Source of the DNA: Pseudomonadota bacterium
GTDB lineage: Bacteria > Pseudomonadota > Gammaproteobacteria > Steroidobacterales > Steroidobacteraceae
Direction: 5' to 3'
Assembly: GCA_021777555.1 (NCBI GenBank)
Contig: JAJYDK010000002.1
Location: 124,001 to 188,000, forward strand
Length of the DNA stretch: 64,000 bases
Of the stretch, positions 8,008-16,426 are shown piece after piece (the first letter of the stretch is position 1; each line of letters begins with the position of its first letter). A program made the translations under genes and the position numbers. Under the pieces are notes generated by a model. The model searched no databases, was not told the origin of the DNA, and worked only from the letters and a program-made list of their open reading frames with translations.

Positions 8008-8529
8008 ATGCGAAAGAACGTCCTTGTCTTAGCCCTTGCGGCCACGGTCCTGCCGGCACTGGCGCTGGCGGCGCAGCCGGTGCAGATCCGCGTCGACGGG
8101 CATTACGCGCCCGTGCGGGAAGTCGTAGAGGTCTTACACACCGCGGTCGGACCGGTGCGCGTACACACCTGGAGCTGGCGCGGGCCGGGTGGCGTCGGCA
8201 CTTTCCAGGTGTCCGAGAGCCGGGGCGCGGTTCCCGCCATGCCCGTGTGGGCCATGGCGCAGATGCGTGCCTTGCAGACGCAGATGCAACTGATCCAGGC
8301 GAGGTTGGAACAGCCGATGCGGGTGTCTTCGCTGCCCGTTCCCGTCGTGTTCGGGCCGCCCGTGTGGCTCGCGCTCCCGGGAGAGGCACCGGTCGAGGTG
8401 CGCTACCTGCGGCCGATGATCCAGGGGCGTGTCACGCCATGGCCGGTGAGGATCCTGGTTCTCTTGCCCACGTCGCCTCCGCATACGGCGCCTCCTGCGC
8501 CGGCGCGGCCTCGCGGGCACCTCATCTGA
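8008..8529 (+). CDS. Secreted protein of unknown function
   Basis: A 173-residue protein preceded by an excellent Shine-Dalgarno (AAGGAGGT, 5 bases before ATG). MRKNVLVLALAATVLPALALAA is a clear Sec signal peptide with an ALA cleavage site. The mature part has a Gln/Met-rich helix (MAQMRALQTQMQLIQARLEQ) and a proline-rich end. No family recognised. Followed by a strong hairpin terminator. Probably periplasmic. Confidence 0.7.
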   Translation: MRKNVLVLALAATVLPALALAAQPVQIRVDGHYAPVREVVEVLHTAVGPVRVHTWSWRGPGGVGTFQVSESRGAVPAMPVWAMAQMRALQTQMQLIQARLEQPMRVSSLPVPVVFGPPVWLALPGEAPVEVRYLRPMIQGRVTPWPVRILVLLPTSPPHTAPPAPARPRGHLI

Positions 8530-8535
8530 CTCGGG

Positions 8536-8572
8536 CAAGCGCCGGGTGCCGTGCGCGGCGGCCCGGCGCTTG
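8536..8572. terminator. Hairpin terminator between convergent genes
   Basis: CAAGCGCCGGG (8536-8546) pairs perfectly with CCCGGCGCTTG (8562-8572) around a 15-nt loop. It lies directly after the secreted-protein gene and before the end of the convergent gene on the minus strand. The following bases are only weakly T-rich, so termination may be bidirectional or partial. Confidence 0.7.
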
Positions 8573-8647
8573 TCGTGTACCCTGACGATCGGTGGCGGCG
8601 TTTGCCGCGAGATGCAACGCGGCGCCGTTGCCCTGCACGTTCCTCAA

Positions 8648-9367
8648 TCACCGCACTGAGTAGCCCCTTCCCGAGAGACAGGAGGCGTCGGCGCGCAGGT
8701 AATCATCCCGCTTCTGGGGAAGTAGCGTAGGCGGCACGCCGCCGCCCGGCAGTGTGGGATCGAAGCCGCTTTGGGCTACCGCCCATCGGTGACAGTCGAA
8801 TTCGTCCTGAGACTGCTGCGCAGCGGATTGGCCGTTCTTCGGGTAGACGAACAGCCGGTCGCTCGGTGGCGCCTGGGTCGTTGCGGTCTCCTCGATGCCG
8901 GCCGGTGGTGCGACGACCTGGTATTTGCCGAGATTGGCGTCCCAGAGGTAGTACGTGTCGTTGGCGTAATAGTAGGGAACCCCATACCGCCATATCGTCG
9001 AATAGTAGGGCGGAAGCCAGGGTACGAACACGCCGACGGGCGCTCCCCAGACCACCCATGAGTCATCACGCCATCGATACCAGTCTCCCCGGTGGTACCG
9101 ATACCGTCCGCCTCGCGGTCCATGCAGGTCCCCGAACGATCCGGGAGGCGGACGGCGAACGGCATAGCCACGGTTATAATAGTAGCGGTTGTTCGAGAAG
9201 CGTCCGTCGAAGTGCTGGTGCGGAGCAGCTCGAGCGCGGCCAGCGGGGGGATGGGTACCGGTTTGCCCGCTCGCCTGCTGGCCGGGGGCGGTCCCGATGA
9301 ATGCAAGGGAGAGAACGGAGGCTGCGATCAGGGACATCCAGCGCCGCGTTTGATGCTTGTAACTCAT
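8648..9367 (-). CDS. Secreted Tyr/Trp-rich protein with C-terminal CHxWAVxxSGFDP motif
   Basis: A 239-residue exported protein. The signal peptide follows MSYKHQTRRWMSLIAAS. The mature N-terminal half is rich in Tyr, Arg, Gly and Trp (RYYYNRGYAVRRPPPGSFG, YRYHRGDWYRW) and resembles DUF6515-type envelope proteins, including WVVWGAPVGVFVPWLPPYYS. The C-terminal part contains FDCHRWAVAQSGFDP and ends CLSGRGYSVR, features shared with the next gene on the same strand. ATG at 9365-9367 chosen for the signal peptide. Function unknown; probably periplasmic or cell-surface. Confidence 0.75.
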   Translation of the reverse strand: MSYKHQTRRWMSLIAASVLSLAFIGTAPGQQASGQTGTHPPAGRARAAPHQHFDGRFSNNRYYYNRGYAVRRPPPGSFGDLHGPRGGRYRYHRGDWYRWRDDSWVVWGAPVGVFVPWLPPYYSTIWRYGVPYYYANDTYYLWDANLGKYQVVAPPAGIEETATTQAPPSDRLFVYPKNGQSAAQQSQDEFDCHRWAVAQSGFDPTLPGGGVPPTLLPQKRDDYLRADASCLSGRGYSVR

Positions 9368-9413
9368 ATCGGCTCCCGTCTGCGATCTCGAGGGGTCCAG
9401 GACGATGACTCGG

Positions 9414-9956
9414 TCAGCGCACTTCATATCCCCTGGCGGACAGACACGCACTGAGCGCGCGGACATAGAAGCGTGCCTGCTCCTCGAGCGCGGCGGCTCG
9501 GGCATACTCGGCATTCGATTGCGCCTCCTCCTGCGCCTCTCGCGCCGCGGAGGACTCCGCGATTCCGCCAACAGCCGCGCCTGCGAGGGCGCCCAGGAGT
9601 GCGCCTCGTCCGGACTCCCACGGACGGGAGAGAATCGAGCCGATCACGGCGCCGGCCATCGCGCCGGTGAGGATGCCGGTGCCGGGGGGTGGGCCGGAGG
9701 AGACCACGACCCGCAGATGGGGTGGAACGTAGGGCGCGCTCGGATCGAACCCGGACTCCTGTACGGCCCAGTTGTGGCACTCATAGCGGTCGCGGTCCTG
9801 AAGGTCGGTGGACTGACCGCGCAGGGGGTAGACGAATACACGGGTCTCAGGCTGTGTCGGCGGCCCAACCGGACGGCTGGGCTGGGTGACACAGGCGGCA
9901 GAGCCCGCGAGCAGGGCCATCAGACCGAGGGACTTCAGGCTCCGGAGAACTTTCAT
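9414..9956 (-). CDS. Lipoprotein with glycine-zipper and CHxWAVxxSGFDP motif
   Basis: A 180-residue protein with a lipoprotein signal (LLAGSAAC lipobox, Cys near residue 22), so probably anchored in the outer membrane. It contains YECHNWAVQESGFDP, then a Gly-zipper stretch (GILTGAMAGAVIGSIL and GALLGALAGAAVGG), an Ala/Glu helix and the ending CLSARGYEVR. The motif and ending match the adjacent downstream gene, which suggests duplication of a shared domain. Likely cotranscribed with that gene (46-bp gap). Function unknown. Confidence 0.78.
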   Translation of the reverse strand: MKVLRSLKSLGLMALLAGSAACVTQPSRPVGPPTQPETRVFVYPLRGQSTDLQDRDRYECHNWAVQESGFDPSAPYVPPHLRVVVSSGPPPGTGILTGAMAGAVIGSILSRPWESGRGALLGALAGAAVGGIAESSAAREAQEEAQSNAEYARAAALEEQARFYVRALSACLSARGYEVR

Positions 9957-10218
9957 CGCGTCCACCATGATCGAGCTCCCGCTGCAAGGGGGCGGCTTTC
10001 GATGCCCGCTCGGTGACTGTTTAGCGGATCGTTTCGCCGAGGAACATCCGCAGATACCCGGAGCCGTCGTGAATCAGCCCAGACTGCGCTGGCGTCGTAC
10101 CGCTGTAAGACCGGCGCGGCAGCTTCGCGATATTCTTAAGTATCTGTCCTGATCCCATGATCGAGACTGCCGTAGTAGAACGGTCGCCGAGCTCCGTCAC
10201 AAACTGCGAGACCCGGTC

Positions 10219-11268
10219 ATGAAAAACCTGCTCGTGCCGGCGGCTGCGGTCGCTGCGCTCCTGTTGACCCTCCCAGGTGAATCCTTCGCTCAAGGCGCCG
10301 TGCGGTGGCAGCCGCTGCCGACCGTGGCGCCGGCCCCGGCGGATAATCCGACGACGCCCGCGAAGGTGCGCCTCGGCAAGATGTTGTTTTTCGACCCGCG
10401 ACTCTCTTCAACGGGCACCGTGTCGTGCTTCTCCTGCCATAACATCATGGAAGGCGGCGATGACCACCGTCCCGTGTCCATCGGTGTCGAGGCGCAGCGC
10501 GGTGGGCGGAACGCTCCCACGGTGTTCAACGCGGCATTTCTCTCTGTGCAGTTCTGGGACGGCAGGGCGGCCACATTGGAGGATCAGGCGAAGGGTCCGC
10601 CAGTCAACCCCATCGAGATGGGCATGAAGAACTTCGGCGAGGAGATCTCCCGGATTCAAGCGATCCCGGGATATCGTCCCTATTTCGTGCAGGCGTTCGG
10701 CCCGGGCAATGTCGTGACCATGGACAATGCCGCGAAGGCGATCGCCGCCTACGAGCGCACGCTCATCACGCCGGGCAGCGCCTATGACCGGTACGTCGAA
10801 GGAGCGCACAACGCGCTCACGGCGCAGCAGATCAGAGGAATGAACGATTTCGCCTCGGTCGGGTGCGCTGGCTGTCACCAGGGACCGAACTTCAGCGGGC
10901 CGCCGTTGCCCATGGGGCAGGGGTTTTTCGTGAAGTTTCCCGTCTACCCGCAGAGCCCGTACGTGGCGAAGTACGATCTCATGAAGGATCTGGGACGTTA
11001 CGATGTGACCCACAATCCGGCGGACAAGAATGTCTGGCGGGTCCCCGGTCTGCGCAACCTCCTCTACACGGCCCCCTACATGCATAACGGCTCGGTCAAA
11101 ACCCTCCCCGAGGCGGTGAGGGTCATGGCCTCGACCCAGCTGAATCGCGAGCTGACGGATCAGCAGGTGAACGACATCACGGCGTTCCTCGGATCGCTCA
11201 CCGGACCGTTCCCGAAGCAGACCATGCCACGCCTGCCGCCGACGCCGGGGGATCTGCTGGGTCGCTAG
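10219..11268 (+). CDS. Di-heme cytochrome c peroxidase
   Basis: Periplasmic protein of 349 residues. A Sec signal peptide (ends ESFA-QG) is followed by two heme-c sites, CFSCH and CAGCH, about 150 residues apart, as in bacterial CcpA/MauG-type peroxidases that reduce hydrogen peroxide with electrons from cytochrome c. LGKMLFFDPRLSSTGTVSC, FWDGRAATLEDQA and the C-terminal VPGLRNLLYTAPYMHNGS are hallmark CCP segments; the last supplies a heme ligand Met. A cytochrome b561 gene follows 60 bases downstream and may be an electron partner. Confidence 0.93.
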   Translation: MKNLLVPAAAVAALLLTLPGESFAQGAVRWQPLPTVAPAPADNPTTPAKVRLGKMLFFDPRLSSTGTVSCFSCHNIMEGGDDHRPVSIGVEAQRGGRNAPTVFNAAFLSVQFWDGRAATLEDQAKGPPVNPIEMGMKNFGEEISRIQAIPGYRPYFVQAFGPGNVVTMDNAAKAIAAYERTLITPGSAYDRYVEGAHNALTAQQIRGMNDFASVGCAGCHQGPNFSGPPLPMGQGFFVKFPVYPQSPYVAKYDLMKDLGRYDVTHNPADKNVWRVPGLRNLLYTAPYMHNGSVKTLPEAVRVMASTQLNRELTDQQVNDITAFLGSLTGPFPKQTMPRLPPTPGDLLGR

Positions 11269-11328
11269 CGGGGATGGCATCGCCATGCGCAGTCAGATAT
11301 TCGCGCCATATGCTCCGGGACGCGTGCC

Positions 11329-11964
11329 ATGCCGGCCATGAACCCCTCCGCCCGGTACGATGGCCTCTCGCAGTTCCTGCATTGGGCGATCGTGCTGCTG
11401 GTCCTCGTTCTGCTCGTCATGGGCAAGGTGGGGCTCGTCGATGCCGAGCATCCCGAGAGTGCGGCCTTCATGTGGCACGGGTCTCTCGGGGTGCTGGTGC
11501 TCGTACTGGTGGCCGCCAGGGCGATCTGGCGCCTGCGGCGTCCGCCTCCGGAGTTCCCTTCGACGATGACGCGCCTCGGCCGGATCGGCGCGAGGATGAT
11601 GCACGCCTCGCTCTATGTACTGCTGATTGCGCTGCCACTTTCCGGATGGCTCGCAGCCTCGTCCGAGGGGAGCAACGTCAATTTCTTCAATGTTGCAACG
11701 CTTCCACGCTGGGGGGGCTCCGTGACCGCCGATCGAGGGTCGGCCGCGGCGCCCCGGACGCGGGCGGTAGCGGAGTCGGCGGAGGGTCGCGAGGATCTCG
11801 CCGAGGAGGCGCACGAGCTCCTCGGGGATGCGCTCATCATTCTGGCCAGCCTGCACGTGCTCGCGGCGCTCAAGCACCAATTCATCGACCACGACGACCT
11901 CATCCGCCGGATGCTGCCGGCCGTGTGGCCGAGAACCCCGGGGACGAGGTCGACGGGCGGATAG
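11329..11964 (+). CDS. Cytochrome b561 family membrane protein
   Basis: A 211-residue di-heme b-type cytochrome of the inner membrane with four hydrophobic helices. It starts RYDGLSQFLHWAIVLLVL, has MWHGSLGVLVLVLVAARAIWRLRRP, MMHASLYVLLIALPLSGWL and HELLGDALIILASLHVLAALKHQFI; the His residues in these helices are the expected heme ligands. Such proteins move electrons from quinol to periplasmic acceptors. The hydrophilic loop before the last helix is longer than usual (about residues 115-155). Confidence 0.9.
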   Translation: MPAMNPSARYDGLSQFLHWAIVLLVLVLLVMGKVGLVDAEHPESAAFMWHGSLGVLVLVLVAARAIWRLRRPPPEFPSTMTRLGRIGARMMHASLYVLLIALPLSGWLAASSEGSNVNFFNVATLPRWGGSVTADRGSAAAPRTRAVAESAEGREDLAEEAHELLGDALIILASLHVLAALKHQFIDHDDLIRRMLPAVWPRTPGTRSTGG

Positions 11965-12025
11965 ATTCGGTCCTCGCCGCTCAGTGAGCGGAAGGCGGGT
12001 GGCTCAGGCTCGAGCCTGCGCAGGG

Positions 12026-13204
12026 TCAAGGCTGCACCGCAACGCGCGACCCGTCGATGAGTTCGTTCGGCGGATGCTCGATCACCTTCTCGCCCTGCTC
12101 GAGTCCTGAGAGGATCTCGACCGCCTCATCGCTGCGGTGCCCGATGCGGATACGGCGCAGTCGTGCGCGACCCCGGTCGATGACGAACACGCACCAGTCG
12201 CTGCCGCATCGGAAGATGGCCGATAGGGGTGCTTGAAGCACATGCGGGGAGCTCCAGGTGATGATGCGCGCGATGACGCGGTATCCGTCTCCCAGCGAGC
12301 CCGGCGAGTCGACGAAATCCAGGATGACATTGGTGCGCTTCTCCTCGACCCCGAGCGCCGATATCTTCGTGAATCCGTACGGTTCGACCCGCCGCACTCG
12401 CGCGCGCAGCGGATGATCTCCGCCCCACCCGAGCAGGAGCGCCGGCATGCCGGGTGCGACCCGGACCGCCTGGGAGGAGAGCATTTCCATCACGACCTCG
12501 AGGTGCGCGAGATCCCCGATGGTCAGGATCGGTGTTCCGGAAGGAATGACCCGCTCGCTCGGCTCGAGGACCCGCAGCACTCGCCCCGCGGCGGGTGCGT
12601 GGAGCGTCACGAGCGTCGCGCCTCCAGAGTGCGCTTCGCCCAGGGCGGAGAGCGCCGCGCGTGCCCCCCGCAGTTCCGCCGCAGCGGACTTGGCGCGATG
12701 ACGAGCCGCCGTGACTTCCAGGCCCAGTGTGGCCACGGCGGTGCGTGCCTGATCGAGAGCCTGTTCGGAGGCGAGCCTCTGAGGGACGAGCGCCTGCAGA
12801 CGCTCGTTCTCGCGCCGCGCGTGTGCCAGGTCCTCGAGAGCACGATTCAATTGTGCCTGCGCGCCGCGTTCGCTCGCTGCGGCGGCATCCACTCGGGAAG
12901 TGGCTTCCTCCCGCTCCCTCGCGCTGAGTGGGACCGGGGCCAGCGTGGCGACCGCCTGTCCTTTCACGACCGTGTCACCATCGCGAAGCAGTACGCGCAG
13001 CAGCCGGCCTGCAACCGGAGCGGCCACCACGTACCGGTCATGTGAGCGAGTCTCAGCCTGGTCCTCCTCGGCCGTCTGCAGGGGACCGACATGGACGGTA
13101 CCGATCTCGACGGGGACCGGTCGAGGTCGAAGCGCGATCACCGAAAGCGCCCCGACCGCTACGGCGGCGATGACGAGAAAGAGCGGTCCACGTGCGATCT
13201 TCAA
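12026..13204 (-). CDS. HlyD/MacA-family membrane fusion protein
   Basis: A 392-residue periplasmic adaptor. One N-terminal membrane anchor is followed by half of a biotinyl/lipoyl-like domain (VVAAPVAGRLLRVLLRDGDTV), a long coiled coil (about residues 95-200) and the second half (LVTLHAPAAGRVLRVLEPSERV), then a beta-barrel. TTG start with GGGAG upstream, 3 bases after the permease stop. Last gene of an ATPase-permease-adaptor operon, so it probably connects the ABC pump to an outer-membrane channel. Confidence 0.9.
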   Translation of the reverse strand: MKIARGPLFLVIAAVAVGALSVIALRPRPVPVEIGTVHVGPLQTAEEDQAETRSHDRYVVAAPVAGRLLRVLLRDGDTVVKGQAVATLAPVPLSAREREEATSRVDAAAASERGAQAQLNRALEDLAHARRENERLQALVPQRLASEQALDQARTAVATLGLEVTAARHRAKSAAAELRGARAALSALGEAHSGGATLVTLHAPAAGRVLRVLEPSERVIPSGTPILTIGDLAHLEVVMEMLSSQAVRVAPGMPALLLGWGGDHPLRARVRRVEPYGFTKISALGVEEKRTNVILDFVDSPGSLGDGYRVIARIITWSSPHVLQAPLSAIFRCGSDWCVFVIDRGRARLRRIRIGHRSDEAVEILSGLEQGEKVIEHPPNELIDGSRVAVQP

Positions 13205-13207
13205 GGG

Positions 13208-15580
13208 CTACTCCCGAGCTTTGAGCACGGCGATCAGGTCGAGCCGCGCGATGCGTTCGGCGACGATGCAACCGGCCGCCGCGGCCGACCCCAGCGTCAC
13301 GAGGGATGCGAAGCCGAACGTCGCTCCGGTCAGCGTGAAGGGCAATCGAAAGAGCTCGCGGTCGAAGGCCGGAACGAGCAGCCGGCACAGCAGGGCCCCG
13401 AGTGCGCACCCTGCCGGAATCGCCACCAGGGTCAGCAGCACCTGTTCCCCGAGCAGCAGCTGACCCACCTCCACGCGGGTGAAACCGAGAACGCGCAGAC
13501 TCGCGAGCTCGTTGCCTCGCTCCGAAAGGGCGATGCGTACGCTGTTGTACACCACGCCGGCGACGAGAACGATGCCGAAGGCGGTCATGACGATCGTCAT
13601 GAGGATGAAGCTGCGATTCATGATGTCGCGGATCGTCTCCAGCGTCGCCGAGCGGATCGATACGGCGGCGACGGCCGGTGTGCGCTTGAGCGAAGCGAAG
13701 AGCTCGGGCTCGCGGCGCGTGTCCACCTGCAGAACGGCGCCCGAGATGGGCGCATCCTCCCCGAGCAGTCCCGCCAGCGCGTCCGCGTCCATGTAGCCAT
13801 TCATGCCGATCGGCTCGTCCGAGAGTCGCACGACGGTGGCGGTGAACTCTCGTCGCCGACCGTCGAGCTGTTCCACGGTGAGGTGGTCACCCGCGTCGAC
13901 GGCGAGCAGGTGCGCCAGCTTGCGGGTCAGTACCAGACCTTTGGGCGGCACGTCGATGCGCCTTCCGCGGGCATCGATCAGCTGTCGCAGCGTTCCGGAG
14001 GGCGGCAACGCCAGAACCGAGACTCGCTTTTCGCGGTGGCCTGCGCGCAGGAGCGCCGGCATGGCACGGAAGGGCTCAACGCGCAGGACTCCAGGCAATT
14101 CCCCGAGACTCGTTACCGCCCCTCGCGAGAGGGCTTCGTTGAAGGTCACGGTGATGTCTTCGCGCTCTGCGGCATTGAAGTGCACGGCCATCAGGGCGTT
14201 GACCGCATCGAACATGAAACGCCCGACCACCACGGTTGCCACCGCGGCTGAGATCCCGAGGATGGATAGCGTGGCGCGCCATGGGCGCCGGGCGATGTTT
14301 CGCAGAATGGCTTTCGTCACCGTGTCGAGCCGACGCATGAGCCCAACTCGATCGAGCACCCCTGCCCTGAAGCTTCGCGGTGGCTCGGGACGCATGGCCT
14401 CGGCAGGCGGCAGTCGGACGGCCCTCCACACCGCGGTGAGAGATCCGCCGAGGGCGGCGCCGAGCGCGATGGCGAGGGCAAAGCCGAAGAGGGAGGGGCT
14501 GAGCCGGTAGCGCAGGATGGGGAAGTGAAAGTAGCGCTGATAGACGCCGATCAGCGCGGCACCGAAATATCCGCCCAACGCGAGTCCGGCGAGCATCCCG
14601 AGCCCCACGATGAGCAGCGCAAACTCGAGATAGTGCAGGCCGATGCGGCGGTCGGAGTATCCGAAGGCCTTCAGGAGCGCGATCTGGCTGCGCTGGATGG
14701 CGATGAATCTCGCGAGCAGCGTGTAGACGAGGAATACGGCAACGGCGAGGAAAATGGCGGGAATGTAGGTGGCATTCACCTCGATCTCCCCGAGCTCGTC
14801 GGTCAGGAACCGGTTGGAGGGCTGATCTGCCCGCCCGTACGCCCGGAAGCCTCCATAGGGCGCGAGCAGCCGATCGAGTGCATCGATGACATCGTTCGAG
14901 GAGGCTCCTCGCGCCAGAGAAAGACTCACATCGTTGAACGCCCCTTTCATGCTGAACGCGGTGGCGAGCCCTTCCGCGTTCATCCAGAGCACGCCGAAGC
15001 GCTTGTTGTCCGGAACGACCATCCCCGGGCCGACTTCGTATACGTACTCCGGTGAGAGGGCGAGACCGACGATTCTGAGCACCTTCCAGCGCCCATTCAG
15101 CACCGCTCCGATGCGGCTCCCCAGGGACAACGCGTTGGCGCGCGCGAAGGTCTGGCTCGCCACGATCTCCTCGTCGCTGCGAGGGGAGGGATATCGGCCC
15201 GCGGTGAGGTGCAGACGGTTGACGCGCTCGGCGCCTGCGACCGCGCCGGGCAACGAGATCAGCCGCCCTGTCGCGGGCTCCGCGAGCCCCGGTACGCTCA
15301 GGGTGACATCTTCGACCACTCGGGTCTGGACTGCCGCGACCCCCGGAATCAGGCGCAGCGAGGCGGTGAGCGAATCCGGCGCGCGCTTGAGACTGGCGAA
15401 TATGTCGGCAAATCGGTATGTGGCGTAATAGTCGGTCCGCGCACGCGCCAGTGACTGGTAGGTGCTCACCATCGTGACGAATGCGCCGATGCCGACGGTG
15501 ACGACGAGAGCCGTCGCGATCACCTGGCCGCGCAGGTGCCAGAGGTCCCGGATCAGGGCCCGATGCAACCGGCTTACCAA
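13208..15580 (-). CDS. FtsX-like ABC transporter permease (two FtsX domains)
   Basis: A 790-residue inner-membrane permease with an N-terminal helix, a large periplasmic domain, two FtsX-type four-helix regions (around 270-400 and 670-785) and a second extracytoplasmic domain between. This is the layout of LolC/E-like and DevC-like export permeases. The TTG start overlaps the ATPase gene by 7 bases, and the adaptor gene follows at once, so the three are one operon. Substrate unknown; adaptor pairing favours export of a lipid, peptide or drug-like molecule. Confidence 0.88.
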   Translation of the reverse strand: MVSRLHRALIRDLWHLRGQVIATALVVTVGIGAFVTMVSTYQSLARARTDYYATYRFADIFASLKRAPDSLTASLRLIPGVAAVQTRVVEDVTLSVPGLAEPATGRLISLPGAVAGAERVNRLHLTAGRYPSPRSDEEIVASQTFARANALSLGSRIGAVLNGRWKVLRIVGLALSPEYVYEVGPGMVVPDNKRFGVLWMNAEGLATAFSMKGAFNDVSLSLARGASSNDVIDALDRLLAPYGGFRAYGRADQPSNRFLTDELGEIEVNATYIPAIFLAVAVFLVYTLLARFIAIQRSQIALLKAFGYSDRRIGLHYLEFALLIVGLGMLAGLALGGYFGAALIGVYQRYFHFPILRYRLSPSLFGFALAIALGAALGGSLTAVWRAVRLPPAEAMRPEPPRSFRAGVLDRVGLMRRLDTVTKAILRNIARRPWRATLSILGISAAVATVVVGRFMFDAVNALMAVHFNAAEREDITVTFNEALSRGAVTSLGELPGVLRVEPFRAMPALLRAGHREKRVSVLALPPSGTLRQLIDARGRRIDVPPKGLVLTRKLAHLLAVDAGDHLTVEQLDGRRREFTATVVRLSDEPIGMNGYMDADALAGLLGEDAPISGAVLQVDTRREPELFASLKRTPAVAAVSIRSATLETIRDIMNRSFILMTIVMTAFGIVLVAGVVYNSVRIALSERGNELASLRVLGFTRVEVGQLLLGEQVLLTLVAIPAGCALGALLCRLLVPAFDRELFRLPFTLTGATFGFASLVTLGSAAAAGCIVAERIARLDLIAVLKARE

Positions 15581-16296
15581 GAGATCGCCTCCGATGAGGC
15601 CCGGTGCGGATTGAGGCGCACCTCGGCGATGCTGCCACTGCTCAAGCGCACGACGCGGCTCGCCATTTGAGCGATGGCCGCGTTGTGGGTGATGACGACC
15701 ACGAGTGTCCCGAGCTCCCGATTGGCTTGCTCGAGAACCTCGAGAACGCGCTTGCCGGTCGGATAATCGAGCGAGCCCGTCGGCTCGTCGCAGAAGAGCA
15801 CATCCGGCCGCTTGGCGAGGGCGCGTGCGATCGCGACGCGCTGCTGTTCGCCTCCCGAGAGTTGGGAGGGGAAATGACGGAGGCGGTCCCCGAGTCCCAC
15901 GCGCTCGAGCACTTCGCGCGGTGAGAGCGCGTTTTGGGCGATTTCGGTCACGAGCTCGACATTCTCGAGCGCGGTGAGGCTCGGCAGGAGGTTGAAGAAT
16001 TGGAAGACGAAGCCGACGTGCTCACGCCGATACCGGGTGAGTGCGCGGTCATCGGCGCCGGAGAGAAGGTGATCCCGGTAGCGCACCTCGCCGTGGGTCG
16101 GGGTGTCCAATCCGCCGAGAATATTGAGAAGGGTGGATTTGCCGCTGCCGGATGCGCCGAGGATGACGACGAACTCTCCATCCTCGAGCTCGAGATCGAT
16201 TCCGCGCAGCGCATGCACCTCGACCTCACCCAGGCGGTAGGTCTTGCTCACCCCTCGGGCCCGCATGACCGGCTCGGCAGTGCACGAAGTGCTCAT
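15574..16296 (-). CDS. ABC transporter ATP-binding protein (MacB/LolD type)
   Basis: A 240-residue ATPase with Walker [10 protein letters not shown], signature [15 protein letters not shown] and Walker [13 protein letters not shown], followed by the H-loop [25 protein letters not shown] and [22 protein letters not shown] mark the MacB/LolD subgroup that works with FtsX-like permeases. ATG at 16294-16296 is used because similarity begins soon after. First gene of the operon with the permease and adaptor. Confidence 0.93.
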   Translation of the reverse strand: MSTSCTAEPVMRARGVSKTYRLGEVEVHALRGIDLELEDGEFVVILGASGSGKSTLLNILGGLDTPTHGEVRYRDHLLSGADDRALTRYRREHVGFVFQFFNLLPSLTALENVELVTEIAQNALSPREVLERVGLGDRLRHFPSQLSGGEQQRVAIARALAKRPDVLFCDEPTGSLDYPTGKRVLEVLEQANRELGTLVVVITHNAAIAQMASRVVRLSSGSIAEVRLNPHRASSEAISW

Positions 16297-16426
16297 TGTC
16301 CGCAGGGATCTCCGCGATGCGGCGTGCAGGACCCGGCATTGTAGCGTGCAGCCGATGAGTGCTGGCATGCGGGTCAGCGCCCTCAGCTTGCCTTCTCAGG
16401 CGCCCGGTATCGATGCGTAAAATCCC

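Noticed and set aside
11977-12018. Two perfect palindromes (CCGCTCAGTGAGCGG and CAGGCTCGAGCCTG) between convergent genes
   Set aside because: Loops are too short for ordinary hairpins and no T-run follows; no support as terminators or operators.
13091-14251. Long plus-strand reading frame opposite the ABC permease
   Set aside because: Antisense shadow of a GC-rich gene; the translation is charged low-complexity with no family, while the minus strand has clear FtsX and HlyD proteins.
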